Source of the DNA: Anthonomus grandis grandis
Lineage: Eukaryota; Arthropoda; Insecta; Coleoptera; Curculionidae
Reading direction: 5' to 3'
Assembly (NCBI RefSeq): GCF_022605725.1
Contig: NC_065549.1
Coordinates: 33,433,690-33,497,689 of the forward strand
DNA length: 64,000 nucleotides
In this document: positions 41,747 through 55,599 of the stretch, one piece after another
Layout of the letters: the number at the start of each line of letters is the position of its first letter
Numbering within the stretch: the stretch's first letter is position 1
Program-made: the position numbers and the translations under genes
Notes under the pieces: generated by a model
What the model saw: only the letters and a program-made list of their open reading frames with translations
What the model was told of the DNA's origin: nothing
Database searches by the model: none

Positions 41747-42984
41747 GAGTACCAGCTTTACATTAATTGCACTGCATTTTTTTAAACAAATCTTTCTGAT
41801 GGATAGCATTGCATGAATATGATGTATTATAATTTATACTTTTTATTCTCATTTAACTCTTAATTCTTACTCTCCACACGTTTTTCGCTAACGATTTTAG
41901 CGAGAGAATAAAACTAAACTAAAGCTACTTATAAGTGGCCTTCTATACCGAAAATGTAATTAATGGAAAGCAAAATTCAATAAAGCATGGCTGAACGAAG
42001 TTTAAGCACTAAGGAATTTGAACTTTATTGTTATTAGGAATAGTTTTTAAATATTGCTTAACTTTCATATGTATCTACATTTCGATTGAAACTAACTGGT
42101 TTTACTAATTTTAAGTTATGTATTCCGACAAAGTGGCTAGTATTTAAAATATATTTAGCTAAAATTCAACCAAAAAGACTGAGTTTTCAATCCTTCCATA
42201 TTCCACATAAGCTACACGTACTTTAAATCTGACATTAATTAATCTTCTTGTTTGCCCTATTTTATGTATTTCTTATCAGATTCGTTACAAATAATCTCAT
42301 AGATCCGAGACTTTTATTGTTCTTCCTTTTATCTTTTGGTTTTCTTAAAAGATTTTTTAACACGGAAGAACTTTAATAAAGCTTTTAAAAACCGTATTAA
42401 AGCCTTTTATCAAGATTGCAACGAAAGTTTGCTTATTTTTTTATTTTTTTGAAATGTGGTAGATTTTTTAAGAATAGCTTTAAACCTATGTCTTCTGATC
42501 AGCTTATCAATAATGCTATCGTTGAAACCATTGACCCTATAGCAATTGATTTAGTGTTTTTTTTTTTTAAATCTTTACTATTTAGAGGAAATGAGGCATA
42601 ATGATATAATCAAATACATGCTAGCCCTTTTATGTTGAAAATATTAGTTAGAGTTACTAGTTAGGTATCTGAAAGTATTTCTTTTCTAGTCATATATTTT
42701 TTTTCTATAAATATCAATTTCGAACATTTTATTATTTTTGGAAGTTAATTTAAATTAAGAATAGAAGTTCTTTACTTTTTGTTCGAAGGTAAATTTATTA
42801 AATGAAATGGACTATTGCATCATCAATGTAATACTACCCAGAATGTTTAAAAAGATATGCTAGTGAAATGATTTGCAATCAACTCTCAATAAATTTTACA
42901 AAATATATAATTGAGCAATAATTGGATATTTCAAATTCACCTATTTCTAAAATATGGTTACAGTTTTTTATATAGGTATAAATA
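41747..42984. other. AT-rich stretch without a recognisable gene
   Basis: No domain, TIR or repeat could be supported. Confidence 0.5.
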
Positions 42985-43330
42985 TAGAATAGATATATAG
43001 ATATAGTAAGTTTTAAATATTTCAAAACTCAGAAGATATTCCCTAATGATCAATGGCGACGAATGGAATTATGTGATCTTCTTATGGAACAAGTTGATAT
43101 TGACGAACTTTTTTAAAATAATATTCTGTTTACAGATGAATAATCTTTCCCATTATATGGCAAGTGCAATCCTTCCATTATTCGTATTTAGTCACAGAAA
43201 AATGCTCATAGAAGTTTTGAACATCGTATCCAGGATCTTTAAGAATTCAATGTTTGATTTTTGAAGGGTATTTTGGGAGACCATGTTATAGGACTATTTT
43301 TTATTGATGGTTCTGTTGATGATTGATGGT
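42985..43330 (+). pseudogene. decayed mariner transposase, middle part
   Basis: Across changing frames the plus strand reads WRRMELCDLLMEQVDIDELF, then NNILFTDE.SFPLYGK around the first catalytic Asp, a HRSFEHRIQD segment and GILGDHVIGLFFIDG. These are in the order and spacing of insect DD41D-type transposases. Flanking regions are too decayed to find TIRs or the later catalytic residues. Confidence 0.78.
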
Positions 43331-43933
43331 GGCCGCCTTAATCTTTTTTTCATTTATCTAAAACAACATTTTTTTTTGTAAGGTATTTTTAAGGAGACCA
43401 TCTACATTCATCATGGTAGTAGCCCAGCAAAAAAAATTTAATGTATTAATGCCATTAGCGTAGAAAATCTTTCGGAGCTTTCTATTTATTATTTTCTTTT
43501 CTCTATTTAGCTAAATGTGGTCTATTAAAGCTTTTATTTTAAATATTATTTATAACTCTTTTTAAATACACTTTAAAGTTTTTTATTAGAATATTGGTTT
43601 TATTTATAAAAAATTATATATTAAAATGTTTTAGGAAAATTCGCTTATGTAGATATTCTGATCATCTATGTAAAATATGCATGAAAAATATTTTAAGTAA
43701 ATCTTTACTTTTTCGTAATATTTTTTGGAAATTGTGTAGCAACCCAACTTCGTGAAGAGTAGATTTCTACCAAACAAAGTTAAAAAAACAAGAAAGGTAT
43801 CGCAATTGCCAAAGGTATTATGCCCTCGTTGTTAGTAATGCGAAAACCAACGAAAAAGAAATAGTTATATTTACTTAAACTGTTTATTTTTTTAGGAATC
43901 ATATAAATATTTATACTGATTTTCATTATCTAA
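43331..43933. other. AT-rich stretch, possibly more mariner remnant
   Basis: ATCTACATTCATCATGG near 43400 may be the decayed second-Asp region of the preceding transposase, but it is too eroded to call. Confidence 0.4.
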
Positions 43934-44684
43934 GGGCCGATATTATAAACATTTTTCAAGAGTTAGCGTTAACTTTAACCATCATGTTACCCTTAGCAAT
44001 AAAATTTGAGATTTATAAACATCCCATTTCTTCTTCTTCATCTTTAAGACGTTATTAGAGCCATGTGCTACTGTCAGAAGACTAATTTTTTGTTGAAGAA
44101 GTAGTTCATTCCTGTAGTGGAGTTAATAGGTCAATGGGTAACTAAAGATACTTCGATCATCCTCCACTAAATTAAAAAAAAATAATAATAATCCGACATG
44201 TTTCGGAGATATAACATGTCTATCACCAGGGATAACAAATTAAGTGTTTCCGTCAACACATCTTATATATCTAGTGCCTTAGACAAGGTTAAAACGTTAA
44301 AACGAATTAAGATACATGAGAATGGGACCCAACATGGATTTACAAAAAACTTTAATTACAACATTACTACGACAATACGATAATTATTTTGTAAACAAGA
44401 ACTGAGCACAAAAGGTTTAAAGTTACAAAGTTTTCAGGAGATAATTTTGCTTCTTTACCGCCGTCTATATATCGAGGAATAGAAGCTTTTTCAGTGTTAA
44501 GTTATATTCAAAATTATTGACAGAATATATGTCAAAAACCATCTTTTAATAAGGTTAACTTTAACTGATACCCCATCCACCCGATAAAGTTAACTTCTAC
44601 ATTTTGAAGTTAACTGTGACATGTGATATTATTCCATAAGTAAACCTTAAGTTATCTATCAAAATAGTTTTATAATACCGGCCC
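43934..44684. mobile_element. GGGCC-ended MITE
   Basis: GGGCCGATATTATAAAC at the left and the inverted GGGCCGGTATTATAAAA at the right define the ends. AAGTTAAC/GTTAACTT motifs repeat internally near both sides (43965-43980, 44550-44615). No transposase is present. The flanks read TAA on the left and TTA on the right, so the target duplication is not clean. The ends resemble Harbinger-derived MITEs. Confidence 0.65.
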
Positions 44685-46154
44685 TTAGTCCTATAAATAT
44701 AGGAACATCGTTCTATGAGCCCATGTTTTATAATAAATTGCCTACCCACATAAGATCCTTGCCAACTCAAAGCTTTCAGTTGAATCAAAGAGTAATTCAT
44801 TTCAACAAGTTTTAAAGGTTTTTATGCATATTTGCGCAAGAATTCTGTTAATTAGTATCTATATTTTTTGTATTCTACTAAAAACTAAAAGTTTCGCTTT
44901 GGCGCCAATAAAAAAAATTATATTTTAACTATTTCAAAGTCAGGAAATAAGAATGGAAATAAGTAAAATTGAGTTTTTTTGGATAGTTTTTTATTTATTT
45001 TAAAATTTTGGCGATGTAGCCTATCTCAGTACCATAAACATTTTTAAGAAAAAAAATCGGGTAATAAAGGTGGTCAAAACAAAATGCTGGGAATAATTTG
45101 AATGTGTCTGATTCTGCCGCTGGGGGCCATTATTAAAACAAAACGGTAGTTTTTTTTAAACATCCTCATAAAAATTACAACAAAATATTAGGTACGTCAC
45201 GTATAATGTCATTAAATTTAGATCTTTAAAATTTAACACTTTTTTTATAAAATGCAAACTTTCAGCAGAAGAGGATGCGAAATATTATATGATATAAATA
45301 TATACGAAATATATATAAGTACTTTTTTAAATATTCTCGGAAAATTTAAATGAAATGAAATAATTTCGAATTTGTAAATGTAATTCCATATTTTTATTAT
45401 TTCGACCTTTTGGATAAAAGATTTGGATAATTATTAACTTTTGAAAAAAGGCATTGTTTTTAAATATTCGCATTGAAGCAGGCTGTAGAAAACTTAATAC
45501 TTATACTATTTATTAGTAGTTACCTGATTTTTTATTTGTTTTCATGTATCTTTCCTTAAACTTTATTTGGTCCATAAACTTTAACAAATAGACATTTTTT
45601 AAATGTCTTAAAATTTGATTTTTTTTTGGGTAAAGCGTACCGACTATTCGTTTTTAGATAATACATATCTAAATTAGTAAATTGAAAAGTGCAGTTTATA
45701 TTCGCAGATACCTAGGTCTCTGAATTTAATAGGGTTAATTCTTATTATCTGACCAATCACAAATGAAAGCATGATTGGGAGAATACATTGTGCCGTTAGG
45801 ATATAGCAAGGAAATGGACACTGCGGTTGTCAGCATTATATATAAATAAACGTGTTATTGTTAAAATTTACTATAAGAGTTTTTAAAAATAGAGGTTAGA
45901 ACGGACAGTTCAATAGCAAAAGGATAAGTTAGTCTGACAAAGATCTAAAATGGCTTATCGATGAGCTATGTAATCAACTAAGTAAACAATTTTGTCTTCT
46001 AATACACATAAAAAAACCTTTTTGTGTAGATATTTTACAAACTACCTGTTTTGTTCAATTTCATGCTATACTTTGCTCCAGTGCAATTGTATGGTGCGAA
46101 TCATGGAAAGCTATTAAGGCATTTAGAGTCCAAAAAGCGACTATAAGTACAATA
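44685..46154. other. AT-rich stretch without a recognisable gene
   Basis: No supported feature on either strand. Confidence 0.5.
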
Positions 46155-46232
46155 TAGCGTGTCCCAAAAGTAGACGTCCAAACAAAAAGAAATGATAGTA
46201 AAGGTCATTTGCAATCAAAATAACCGTATATA

Positions 46233-47767
46233 CAGGGTGTCCATTTATAAACTGACACATTTTAACTGCTTATAAGTCGAGAACGAAAAATGACAACAAT
46301 GTGCGGTTTTCACAGAACTTCATCAATATTTTTAAAGTTTTTTTTGACAGTGTTGCCAAGTTTCAAAATTTACCTGAAATAGGAGGAAAAAAAATTGATG
46401 ATTTTCAAAGGCCGATTTCTCAAAAATTTTAAATGTAACACCCTGTACTTTTTAATTTCACATTAAAGCCTGTTAAATCCCCTTTCCGAAAATGTATAAA
46501 TTGTCTTAAATTCATTATTTTTTTTTATAATTAAGTTTAAACCCTACAAAATTCAAACTTTCCAAAAAATAGAAAATCGCGCCCTTGAAAAAAGATATTT
46601 AATGTGCAAAACACTACTAGATCTTTTTAGAAATCAGCCGGATACCAATTTAATAATGTCTGATGAGGCAACATTTCACATCAGAGGTCGAGTAAATAAG
46701 CATAACTGCTGAATTTGGGGAAATGAAAATCCTCGGGTGTATAACGAATTTGAAAGAGATTCTCTGAAGCTGAAGCTGAACGTTTGGTGTGCAGTATCGA
46801 AATTTAAAATTTATGTGCCAATTTTTTTTCAAGAAGCAACAGTGAATGGAAACAATTACACCGATAATTTGGAAACATTTTTTTATCCTCGACTTCAGCA
46901 GGATGAAATTTTAGACACGGTCTACTTCCAGCAGGACGGTGCACCACCACACTTCTCCAGGGTCGCAAGGGATTCCTTAGATATTACTTTTGGAAACAGA
47001 TGGATAGGGCGAGCAGGTCCAATCGAGTGGGCACCTTATTCTCCCGATCTAACCATTCCAGATTTTTGTATATGGGGATATGTAAAAGACCGTTACTATA
47101 ATCCAACCCCAAGCAATTTGGATGAACTGCGCAACAACATAGTCAACGTTTTCAACCAAATTACACCGCAAATGCTACAAAACGCCTTCGGCAACTTATT
47201 TCTCCGTCTACATTTGTGTTCCGAGCAAAATGGGGGTCATATTCAGCAGCTAATTTATTAGTTATAAATTAAAATTAATTTCTTCAATTGTTTGTTCTTA
47301 AAATTGTTGTAAATAGTTGTAATTTGATATATAGAATAAATACTTTTTATAGACATGGCAATAGCGCAAATTATTTAATTATGATCATACAAAAGCGATA
47401 CATAGGCAATTACCAGAAAATGTTCATCAATCACCGAATATGACGTATTCTAGGAAAATTTTCAAAAAGGTGTCATTTACTAAAATTGGCTCTGTAAAAA
47501 AATGAATTTAAGACAATTTATTCATTTTCGGAAAGGGGATTTAACAGGCTTTCATGTGAAATTAAAAAGTACAGGGTGTTACATTTAAAATTTTTGAGAA
47601 ACCGGCCTTTGAAAATTATCAATTCTTTCCTCCTATTTTAGGTAAATTTTGAAACTTGGCAACACTGTCAAAAAAAGCTTTAAAAATATTAATGAAGTTC
47701 TGTGATAACCGCACATTGTTGTCATTTTTCGTTCTCGACTTATAAGCAGCTAAAATGTGTCAGTTTA
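46233..47767. mobile_element. inner DD41D mariner with TIRs nested inside TIRs
   Basis: The left end is TA CAGGGTGTCCATTTATAAAC. The right arm matches it inverted, but its last ~20 bp are lost into an A run at 47768. The inverted repeat is about 300 bp per arm (46233-46530 and 47500-47767). Inside each arm a second element-like end, TACAGGGTGTTACATTT, points the other way (46432-46447 and 47570-47586), so each arm holds a 213-bp unit bounded by two mariner-like ends. Confidence 0.82.
46560..47261 (+). pseudogene. DD41D mariner transposase, catalytic part
   Basis: Begins with a partial linker (ENRALEKRYLMCKTLLD), then the first Asp in IMSDEATFHIRG and, after a TGA near 46709, a 174-codon open frame (46737-47261). 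The second Asp is in YFQQDGAPPHFSR and the third in SPDLTIPDFCIWG, 41 residues apart. The tail ends GGHIQQLIY. The N-terminal helix-turn-helix is absent: the left inverted-repeat arm ends just before the linker. The catalytic triad is intact, but the DNA-binding domain is gone. Confidence 0.88.
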
Positions 47768-47929
47768 AAAAAAAAATTAAAGTATTATTATTCGATTGTT
47801 GATGGTTTAAAAGTTATTATCGTTTTTGTATTTTTTATAACAATATTGTCATGCATTTTATAAAAAAAATTATAAAAAGAATATTTGAATATATATGGAT
47901 AATATTATGTATATGAATTGCGTGGTTTT

Positions 47930-48125
47930 CATTACGAATGCTACCGTGAAGAGTGTACCTCTCCTGGTCAGAAAGTAGGAAGGCATAGGAATGATAGCAA
48001 TAAAAAAGATATTGTAGATATTGCAACAGGGAATCCAACAACAAGTTCGTCGCATATCAAGACGTTCGGGACTTCCCAAATCCGTAGTTCATCGCATTTT
48101 ACAAAGAAATTTGTTTAATCTTTAT
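47930..48125 (+). pseudogene. mariner transposase helix-turn-helix fragment
   Basis: In one frame the plus strand reads RRISRRSGLPKSVVHRIL followed by QRNLFNLYHV, the second helix-turn-helix of DD41D-type transposases. It lies downstream of the nested element, within the outer one, and is not the missing N-terminus of the inner gene, because it is on its far side. No catalytic region follows. Confidence 0.68.
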
Positions 48126-48487
48126 CATGTATGATTTGACGTACATTTTGAAGTAAATTTGTTTCAGCCAGCTTCACTTGAAATGCAATTGAAATTATTT
48201 TTTTCTTACTACTGAAAGAAACAATTACGTATCTAAATTCTATTAATGAAACGGTGCACTCTTTAAAGTCACACTTGCAACAAATAATAAGCAAATAAAT
48301 TATAATAAATTATATAAATTGCAACATAATGCAACAAAATGCAACAAATAAATATTAATAAACTATATAAGTTAATAACCGGTAATAATTATCAGCAATT
48401 AGATAATAATATATACGGCTGTTTTGATTGCAAATAACCTGCTCTATCGCCTCCTTTCATTTGGACGTCTTCTTTTGGGGTCCCTTA

Positions 48488-51400
48488 TAGAGTGAGTTGG
48501 CCCAAGAACATTTTGTAGGTCGCTTTTTATAAAGCATCGTATCAAATTTATATTTAAATTCATTCGACTTAATAATCTCTAACTTAACAACAACGTCATA
48601 TCAATGTCACAATCTGCTTTTATGCATATAATTAAATATTATTTGCTTTAATATTGTTCTTATTCCTTTGATAAATACACATATTGAGGTGCCACCTTTC
48701 AATTAATTTGATGTAATTCGATGCAGTGCGTTGTATTTGTTACATATTTTGTTGTGGTTCTGAACGTTTAGTAGCTTAGTGTAGTATACTAATTCCCTAC
48801 TTAACATATTAGTTCTTAAACTTTTTTTTAATGTTGACTTTTAAAGTAGATGTTGGCTTGAAACGCTTAACCCATAATGTAAAAATTTGAACATAATTTT
48901 AAACATATAATCTATTGGACCAGAATACATAGGAACTGGTTGGGCTAAAAACTGTTGGTCCTCGTCTATGGAAGGAATCCCATTAATCAAGGGGTTATTT
49001 AGAACTTATTTAACGTATTTTCATTTTTAGCTACACCACAAGAGTTTACGAATAACCAAATCCTAGATATTTAAAAATACACATTGTACTACCCTCGTCC
49101 TACAAAATGACAAACTCCATTTTGATGTCGAAAGTGCAAAATATTTCATAGTTTTCTATTAATTAACATTTTGAATATCATGGGCATTTCCAAATATATT
49201 TTTTAATTACGGAAAACTCATAACTTATAATCTGTATTTTTCATATTGAGTTACGAGTTTTTATTACGACGAGTAAATAACCAAAACCAGAAGAATAAAA
49301 AGAGGTAATTACATTTTATTTTGCACTGACAGATTTTTTTTTAAAGTTCTGAAAATATACTCCTTCTACCTAAAACTATAATCAGCATCTTTTTACAAAC
49401 ATTCCACGTAACCCTCTTAAGCCTCGGTAGGCTGTTATCTAACAGAACCTCAGCAATTCTCTATCGTATCTTTTGCCCGTTTCTCAGTCCCAAATAAAAT
49501 AAATTGGGCGTTAAAAGTGATCAAACCTTGTTGCGTAAAGCTTATCAATTGACTCACTGGTGATAGTTATGAATATTAAATATTCCAGTTCGCCTAAAAT
49601 TTGACTCGTCTATTCATAAAATCTAACTAAAAAACACAAGATGTTAATCTTCGTTGATAATCCTATAATTTAAAAAAAATTTACCTGTAGTATTACTTTT
49701 ATATAAAAATGTTTAAAAGCATGAGGTTTTAAAATATATTGAAAGCTATTCTGCCTGACTGCTATACACTAAAATATACAGACAACATTCTTAGCATAAG
49801 TTTTAATTTTTTTAGTTGTTATTAAAATTGTATTATCTATATGCAAATCAAATTTTAAATCGCTTTTAAATATTACTTCATAACATTAAAACTATAAAAA
49901 ATATCTAAAGGTGTACAATGTTATAAAATTATCTGACACTGTAGGACTTTTACATAAAAAATTATTTTAATTTTTGATTCATTAATTTGTAGATAGTGTA
50001 CATTACACCAATTACTTACATCAATCAGTTTATCTTTCACAGCAAAACAGCCTTGAATATTTTGATTCCAGGAAAAATTTAAGGTCATCAGAAAGTATAA
50101 AACATTTATATTTTTATTAGAAATATAATACTCTTTACTATAACCAAAAAACTAACTCTGAATTAAAGCTTCGAAGAACACATGACCTAACTTTTATTTC
50201 GCTTGACAGCAAACTTGCAATTTACATACTATCACCGGTCTGTAATATTACTGTATCCATCATATACCTTACGAATACTACAATTGTAATTGTAATTAAC
50301 TTCTTAAGCAGTAACTGATGCCATATTCATGAAAATCACCTTTAAATGGCTCTTGAAAAAAAAACATTTCTTGCTAAAAAGTCGAGAAGATTTCTTCTGT
50401 AACTATTTAATGACCTTAATTAATCAACTAGACCAAAATCTCTGATGTGTTTAGAAAGAATTGTCAGAACTGCCAGAGCACTCAGTTTTTGGTAGAATAT
50501 TTAATAAGCTACTGCAGCATATTTTTTGATTATAACTCTTCAAAATTTTCTATAAAGCCATCCAGTTCCAGCCAATCTGAACCAACATATTGTTTCGGTT
50601 TTCTTCTTTTCTGATATTGTATAATTCGTATTACCTTTAAATAGCTCAACATTGAGATTAATGTAGTAAATTCTTTGATGAAATGGTAGTGTTTTGACCA
50701 CACAAGAGGATATTTAAAAAAAACAGGAGAAAAAATGTTTGAATGAAAATATGCATAATATATTTATAGTTGCCTCTATCCTATTAGCAAAGCCTTTACT
50801 GAAGTTCGCTGAATAAATTAATATTGCTTTGTTATACGCGATTAAATAAAGATAGACAAAAATAGATTCCGGCCATCGGTGATATAAATGCAAATACACA
50901 TACATATGCAAATGCATGCATTTTACAGCACTCAATTTTTTCCATAACATCAATCTCTATAACTTTTTGGTTTTACGAAATTTTGGTACACATACATTTT
51001 CATCCAATGTGAAACTGAATAAGGCAAACATCATTTTTTAACGGAAGCTTTTGCCTTGGTCAAATTGTGCTAGCGCGGCTATTTTTAAAATGATTGATCG
51101 ACCATATCAGTATCAAACAGGATGTGTGAAATAAAATAGTGCATTTAGTGGAGGATTTAAGTCTTTAATGGTTTTAGCCATTTTTATTGGGAGCATGTTT
51201 GAAATTTATTTTACATTTAGCGATTTAAAATCAATAATGGTATCAGATACAATTAAGTTATGCAAATGTAAGAAAATAAACCTAATTATTTAATATTAAC
51301 AGATGTAAAGCGTGTTTAAATTTAAAAACTAGTTCTTTTTATAATATTAATAATTCTGCAGTTAAATATTTATAAGAATATGTATGTAGGACACTGTAAA

Positions 51401-52079
51401 ATATTAATGGCAAAGCAAAGCTATTATACTTACATAACGCCACTTAATACTAGTGTTATTAAAAATTGTACATACACTTTTTAAAAAACCAAGCAATTTT
51501 GTTGATTGTTTAAAAATAATATTATTATTTGTAATACAGTTTAAAGAATTGTTAAAAGAAAGTCCATGAAACTACAAACATAATTTTATTTAAATTGAAT
51601 TGAAAATTATTATAGCGTATAATATAGACTCTGCTACTTAGTTATGCAATGGTATACTCAACTCATTCCTTTTCAGTTTAAAATGTTATGATAAACTTTC
51701 TGAAATACACCGAAGAAGTTAAATCGAGAATCTAAATGAATTAAGAATCTTAAATATCAACTCCCTACTTGTTCTACCTCAATTAAAAAATTACTGCTAT
51801 TAATTTATATACAGTTATATTTTAAAAGAGTTTTTCCTTATTCAATTATTAAAACCTTTTAAAAAGAAATTTTATATTTGTTAAGCAATTTATCAAGGAT
51901 TTAAAATCGTTTCTGTTATTTAAGGCAATAATAGATCTTAGCTTGAAACTATTACCGAAAAATATTTGCAAATACCTCAATATATAAATAAGAACCAAAT
52001 TAAGCTAAAGCTACATTTTTACGATTTACATCTTACGTTTATAATTTCCCCATTTTTTCTCACTTAAAAATACATACAG
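48488..52079. other. AT-rich stretch without a recognisable gene
   Basis: About 3.6 kb with no readable domain, TIR pair or tandem array. Open frames here are short and lack motifs. Confidence 0.5.
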
Positions 52080-52210
52080 ATCTTCAGATAACGGGTGCTG
52101 ATGTGACCAAATATCTTGGAAACATTATAGACAGTCATTGGATAAAACGAACAAATTGTAACAGAATAATTAATGCAAGTTCAAAAACTAGATAAATAAA
52201 TATTAAAAAA
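52080..52210 (+). pseudogene. possible LINE RT thumb fragment
   Basis: The plus strand reads DVTKYLGNIIDSHW and NRIINASSKTR, resembling the KYLG..I blocks after the RT catalytic core of LINE ORF2. It is short and isolated, so the call is tentative. Confidence 0.3.
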
Positions 52211-54829
52211 TTAAAATAAGGAAAGTTTTCGTTTAATACTTAAAAATCAAATTGACATAAAAATATTCTTATTATGCTTAATCCAATAATGCTGCAAATA
52301 ATCATAATAACGTATCAACTTAAAAATCATATTTTTGATCTGTTAAGTAACTTAATAATATAATATCTATTGAAATCTATTTACACAAACCCAAATTAAT
52401 TAAGGTTTGTCTACTCTTTAGCTAAGGTAAAGAAACGATTATGAGTAAAAATAGGAATACAGTTCTACTATAGACTAGTACTGTAATACTTAGTTGAGCA
52501 ATATCTTTCTAAAAATTGTGAAAAATGCTATAAAAACAAAAATACCTCATCGTAATATCCTACCTTCTCCCCCTATCAATACGGCCATCTCAAAAATAGG
52601 GTACTTTTAATATAAATATTAATTTATGCACATATCATCGTAAATATCCTTAATAAAAATGTTGTTATACGCAACGCAAACTCTTTAATATTGTGGCTAC
52701 GATTTACCGCCCAATAACTTAAATAACTTTGGCTTATAAACCATGAAAATCTTAATTAAGTTTAGGCAATATATCGAAATAGATTAAAAACCAAGTTTAA
52801 TCTTGTACAGTTAAGGTCTGCAGGCATCCCTATTGAACATAACCCTCGCGTTAATTATCCTCTTATTCAGCTAATTAAAAGTCAAAATACCTTTTTGACT
52901 TTTAACTAGCGTATATTTCTCTGCTTTGGTTGTACAAACAAAATTGATTTTAGTATGATATATCCAGAATATAGCTAAATTAAGATTTATTTATGGGCAA
53001 GCCGTTTGCACGTTGGGTGTTAGTTTGTTCATGTTAGACCACAAACGTGTTTGAACATTTCCAGTGCTCTGTTGCCGCAGTTTAGGCGCAAATAATAACA
53101 GTTATTGCGGTTGGATACATAAATTAATATAAAGCTAAATTTGAATACACCATTCTATGCCCGAAATAAAAACACAAAATAATACAAAACATTTTTTCAA
53201 TTTGGAAAGTGATGATAAATGTTATTTGGGATAGTCATGGAGTTATTAATGCAATATTTTTAAACGTTAAAAACCATTAAAGGAGCATATTAAGCAATTT
53301 AATTGCATAAGCTTCGCATAACCATTTCTTTTGACTTAATTTATCATATTTAACAACTCAACGAGCATATAGTTTCTATCTGGAATATCCTAAAGCTGGA
53401 GTCAAATATCTATAAATAAGTTGTTTTTAAGTAACACTAACTTAAAATACTATCTTTGATAATCATCTAACTCTGCTTGCAGTTTCAGTTAAAGACTTTC
53501 TAAATGCACTGCTTGGTTACAATCAGCAATCAGCTTTTTCTAAATACAGAAAAAAGTAGTAAGTTGTGAATCCTATTACTTGTACATTAAAAAAGTGTTA
53601 GTGTCACAATCCTGTTTTACTTTGTTAAACCTTATTTAACTTGATAGATTTAACTTAATATCATTTGGACTTAATCTACTAAGTAATACCTGATAGAGTA
53701 AAGTAAAAAATTACACCAATAAGTCAATCAAAAGCTTCTCTCTCCATGTATAAGATTTAAACTAAGCTTATTAAACATATCAGACATCAAATGATTCACG
53801 ATATTATTTACGTGTATTATGTTAACAATGCTTAAAAGACTACATAATACTATTCAAACCTTTTACTAATTTCACACCATTTATAGACCAAGCGACCAGG
53901 GCTTGGGGTAGTCATCAATCACGAGTTTAATTGTGAAGTGCAATGTCCGGCCAATCATTTTTCTCATGCCCTATCTTTATCTTTGATTTATTATTAAACG
54001 ATAAAAATTATTAATACAATATTTTAATTTAACACACATAGTAAGAGACTTATTTATTAAAAAAAATATTTTTAAAACTGTTAGTTTCTGTTTTAATAGA
54101 GAAAAACATTTTTCCTTATTGTCGGGTAAATACTTTTTATGAAAAATTATTCTTTAGGTTTAAAGGACTTGTCGCTGGTTTTAGAAATATTAACGTGTTA
54201 AAGAAAGTCGTCAAGGAATAAAGCTGTACTGTTGAACGTTGTAAAAAGATTATTAATTGAACACTATATGAGACTTTGATAAATTGCCTTTTTGGTCCCT
54301 TTAATCTTCAGATGCTTTTTAGGTTTGCCTAATTTGACATTATAATAAATTATCGACAAGATAATGTATCAGTTTGGACTTTGAAACGTTATTAATATTA
54401 ATTACGAATGAAGAATTAAAATATGAATATTTTGCCATTGTCCATCAATGGGCTACTTTCTCTTAATAAACTTATAATTTTAACTATTATGTATATAAAA
54501 AAATATTTTGCTATTTTGCTTTCTATAAATTAAATATTTTTTAACTAAATCTAACGAAATTATACTAGATAAATATTTATTGTAATACTGTTCAAATGTT
54601 TTTATTCATCAACATACTCAGATTCTCTTCAGTGTCGACAACACTCATTAATTCTCAGTCTCAGATCCAGAGATACGCTGGGAGGTCAACCAATTCGTTT
54701 ATTTTGACTATTATTATTGTCTTGTTACCATATTTTTTCGTTATTTCTAAACTCCTTTTTTTTTTTTCTCTAGGGGTTCGTCCATTATACCCGAAAACAC
54801 CTCAGCCTAAAGGCTTATTATGCTCACCC
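52211..54829. other. AT-rich stretch without a recognisable gene
   Basis: No supported feature was found. Confidence 0.5.
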
Positions 54830-55575
54830 CGATAAACATCAATACTACCTAGCCTAGCACCTCGCTGCCCTGTCTTTTGCTGCTGTAACATTAGGTATCC
54901 ATACTTCTGGGTCTTGAATCGCTCCCAAATATTTGTTGCCTTTTGCGGCCCAAGGTCTCGCAATTGCAAGGTCTCCATTTTAAACTCCAATTCGGTTCAG
55001 GTATTTTTTAACGGCCATGTGACCCGTTCTGATACATATAAGTTTTCTGTGTTTGTTCCTCCCAAATGTAAGGAGGTATCTAGTAATTTTTTTATCTATT
55101 TTAAAGTTCATAAACATGTTTTCTCTCTTCAGCTTTCTCATTTCTGTTCAGTGAGCTTGATGTTTTCTTTTCAACCAGTCCTTGATCTCACTGCGGAGTA
55201 TGTCTCTTGGAACTCTGTGCAGGTTCTGGTCCGATGTAAGATGCCGCAAAGCCTTTTCTTGTAAGTTCAGTGGCTTTTTTATTTCCTGGAATACCTGTAT
55301 GTCTTGGAACCGATATAAGCCAAACTGAGTTACGGTCTCTTAACGTTTTCAGTTCCATGAGGCGTCTCAAACCAGCTTTGATGTAACCCTAGAGTTCGAT
55401 AAGGCCCTTAAGGTGGCTTGGCTATCTGTTATTATTAAGATCTGCTTGTTAGTCCATGCTCTCCTAATTTTTTCCCTAGCACATTCTAGTCTCGTAAATA
55501 TTTCTGTCTGAAGAACTGTGGCATGTCTTCCAAGCGGATGGGATGTTTTATGCTTAGGTTTTTTTTTTTAAATTC
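54830..55575 (-). pseudogene. LINE RNase H domain and C-terminus
   Basis: On the minus strand from 55575 downward: GRHATVLQTEIF..LECAREKI (first acidic residues), ILIITDSQATLRALSNS with the catalytic Asp, then, in another frame, MELKTLRDRNSVWLISVPRH and GIPGNKKATELTRKG. This is the ordinary layout of the RNase H domain found downstream of the RT in I/R1/Jockey-related LINEs. A decayed tail with TGHMAVKKYLNRIG follows to about 54880. Stops and frameshifts make it inactive, and no RT is adjacent. Confidence 0.85.
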
Positions 55576-55599
55576 CAGCTTCCGTTCCAATATCGGTTT

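Larger units (their letters stand above)
46155..48487. mobile_element. outer mariner-type element with a nested element
   Basis: Left end TAGCGTGTCCCAAAAG..AGACGTCC and right end (inverted) TAAGGGACCCCAAAAG..AGACGTCC match over about 85 bp, including TTTGCAATCAAAA. TA dinucleotides border both. Most of the interior is a second element (46233-47767). What remains of the outer coding region is an N-terminal transposase piece at 47930-48125. Confidence 0.78.

Noticed and set aside
44160..44240. Sequence around CGACATGTTTCGGAGATATAACATGTC as a retroelement 3' end
   Set aside because: It resembles tails seen in some retroelements, but no coding region or repeat boundary supports it.
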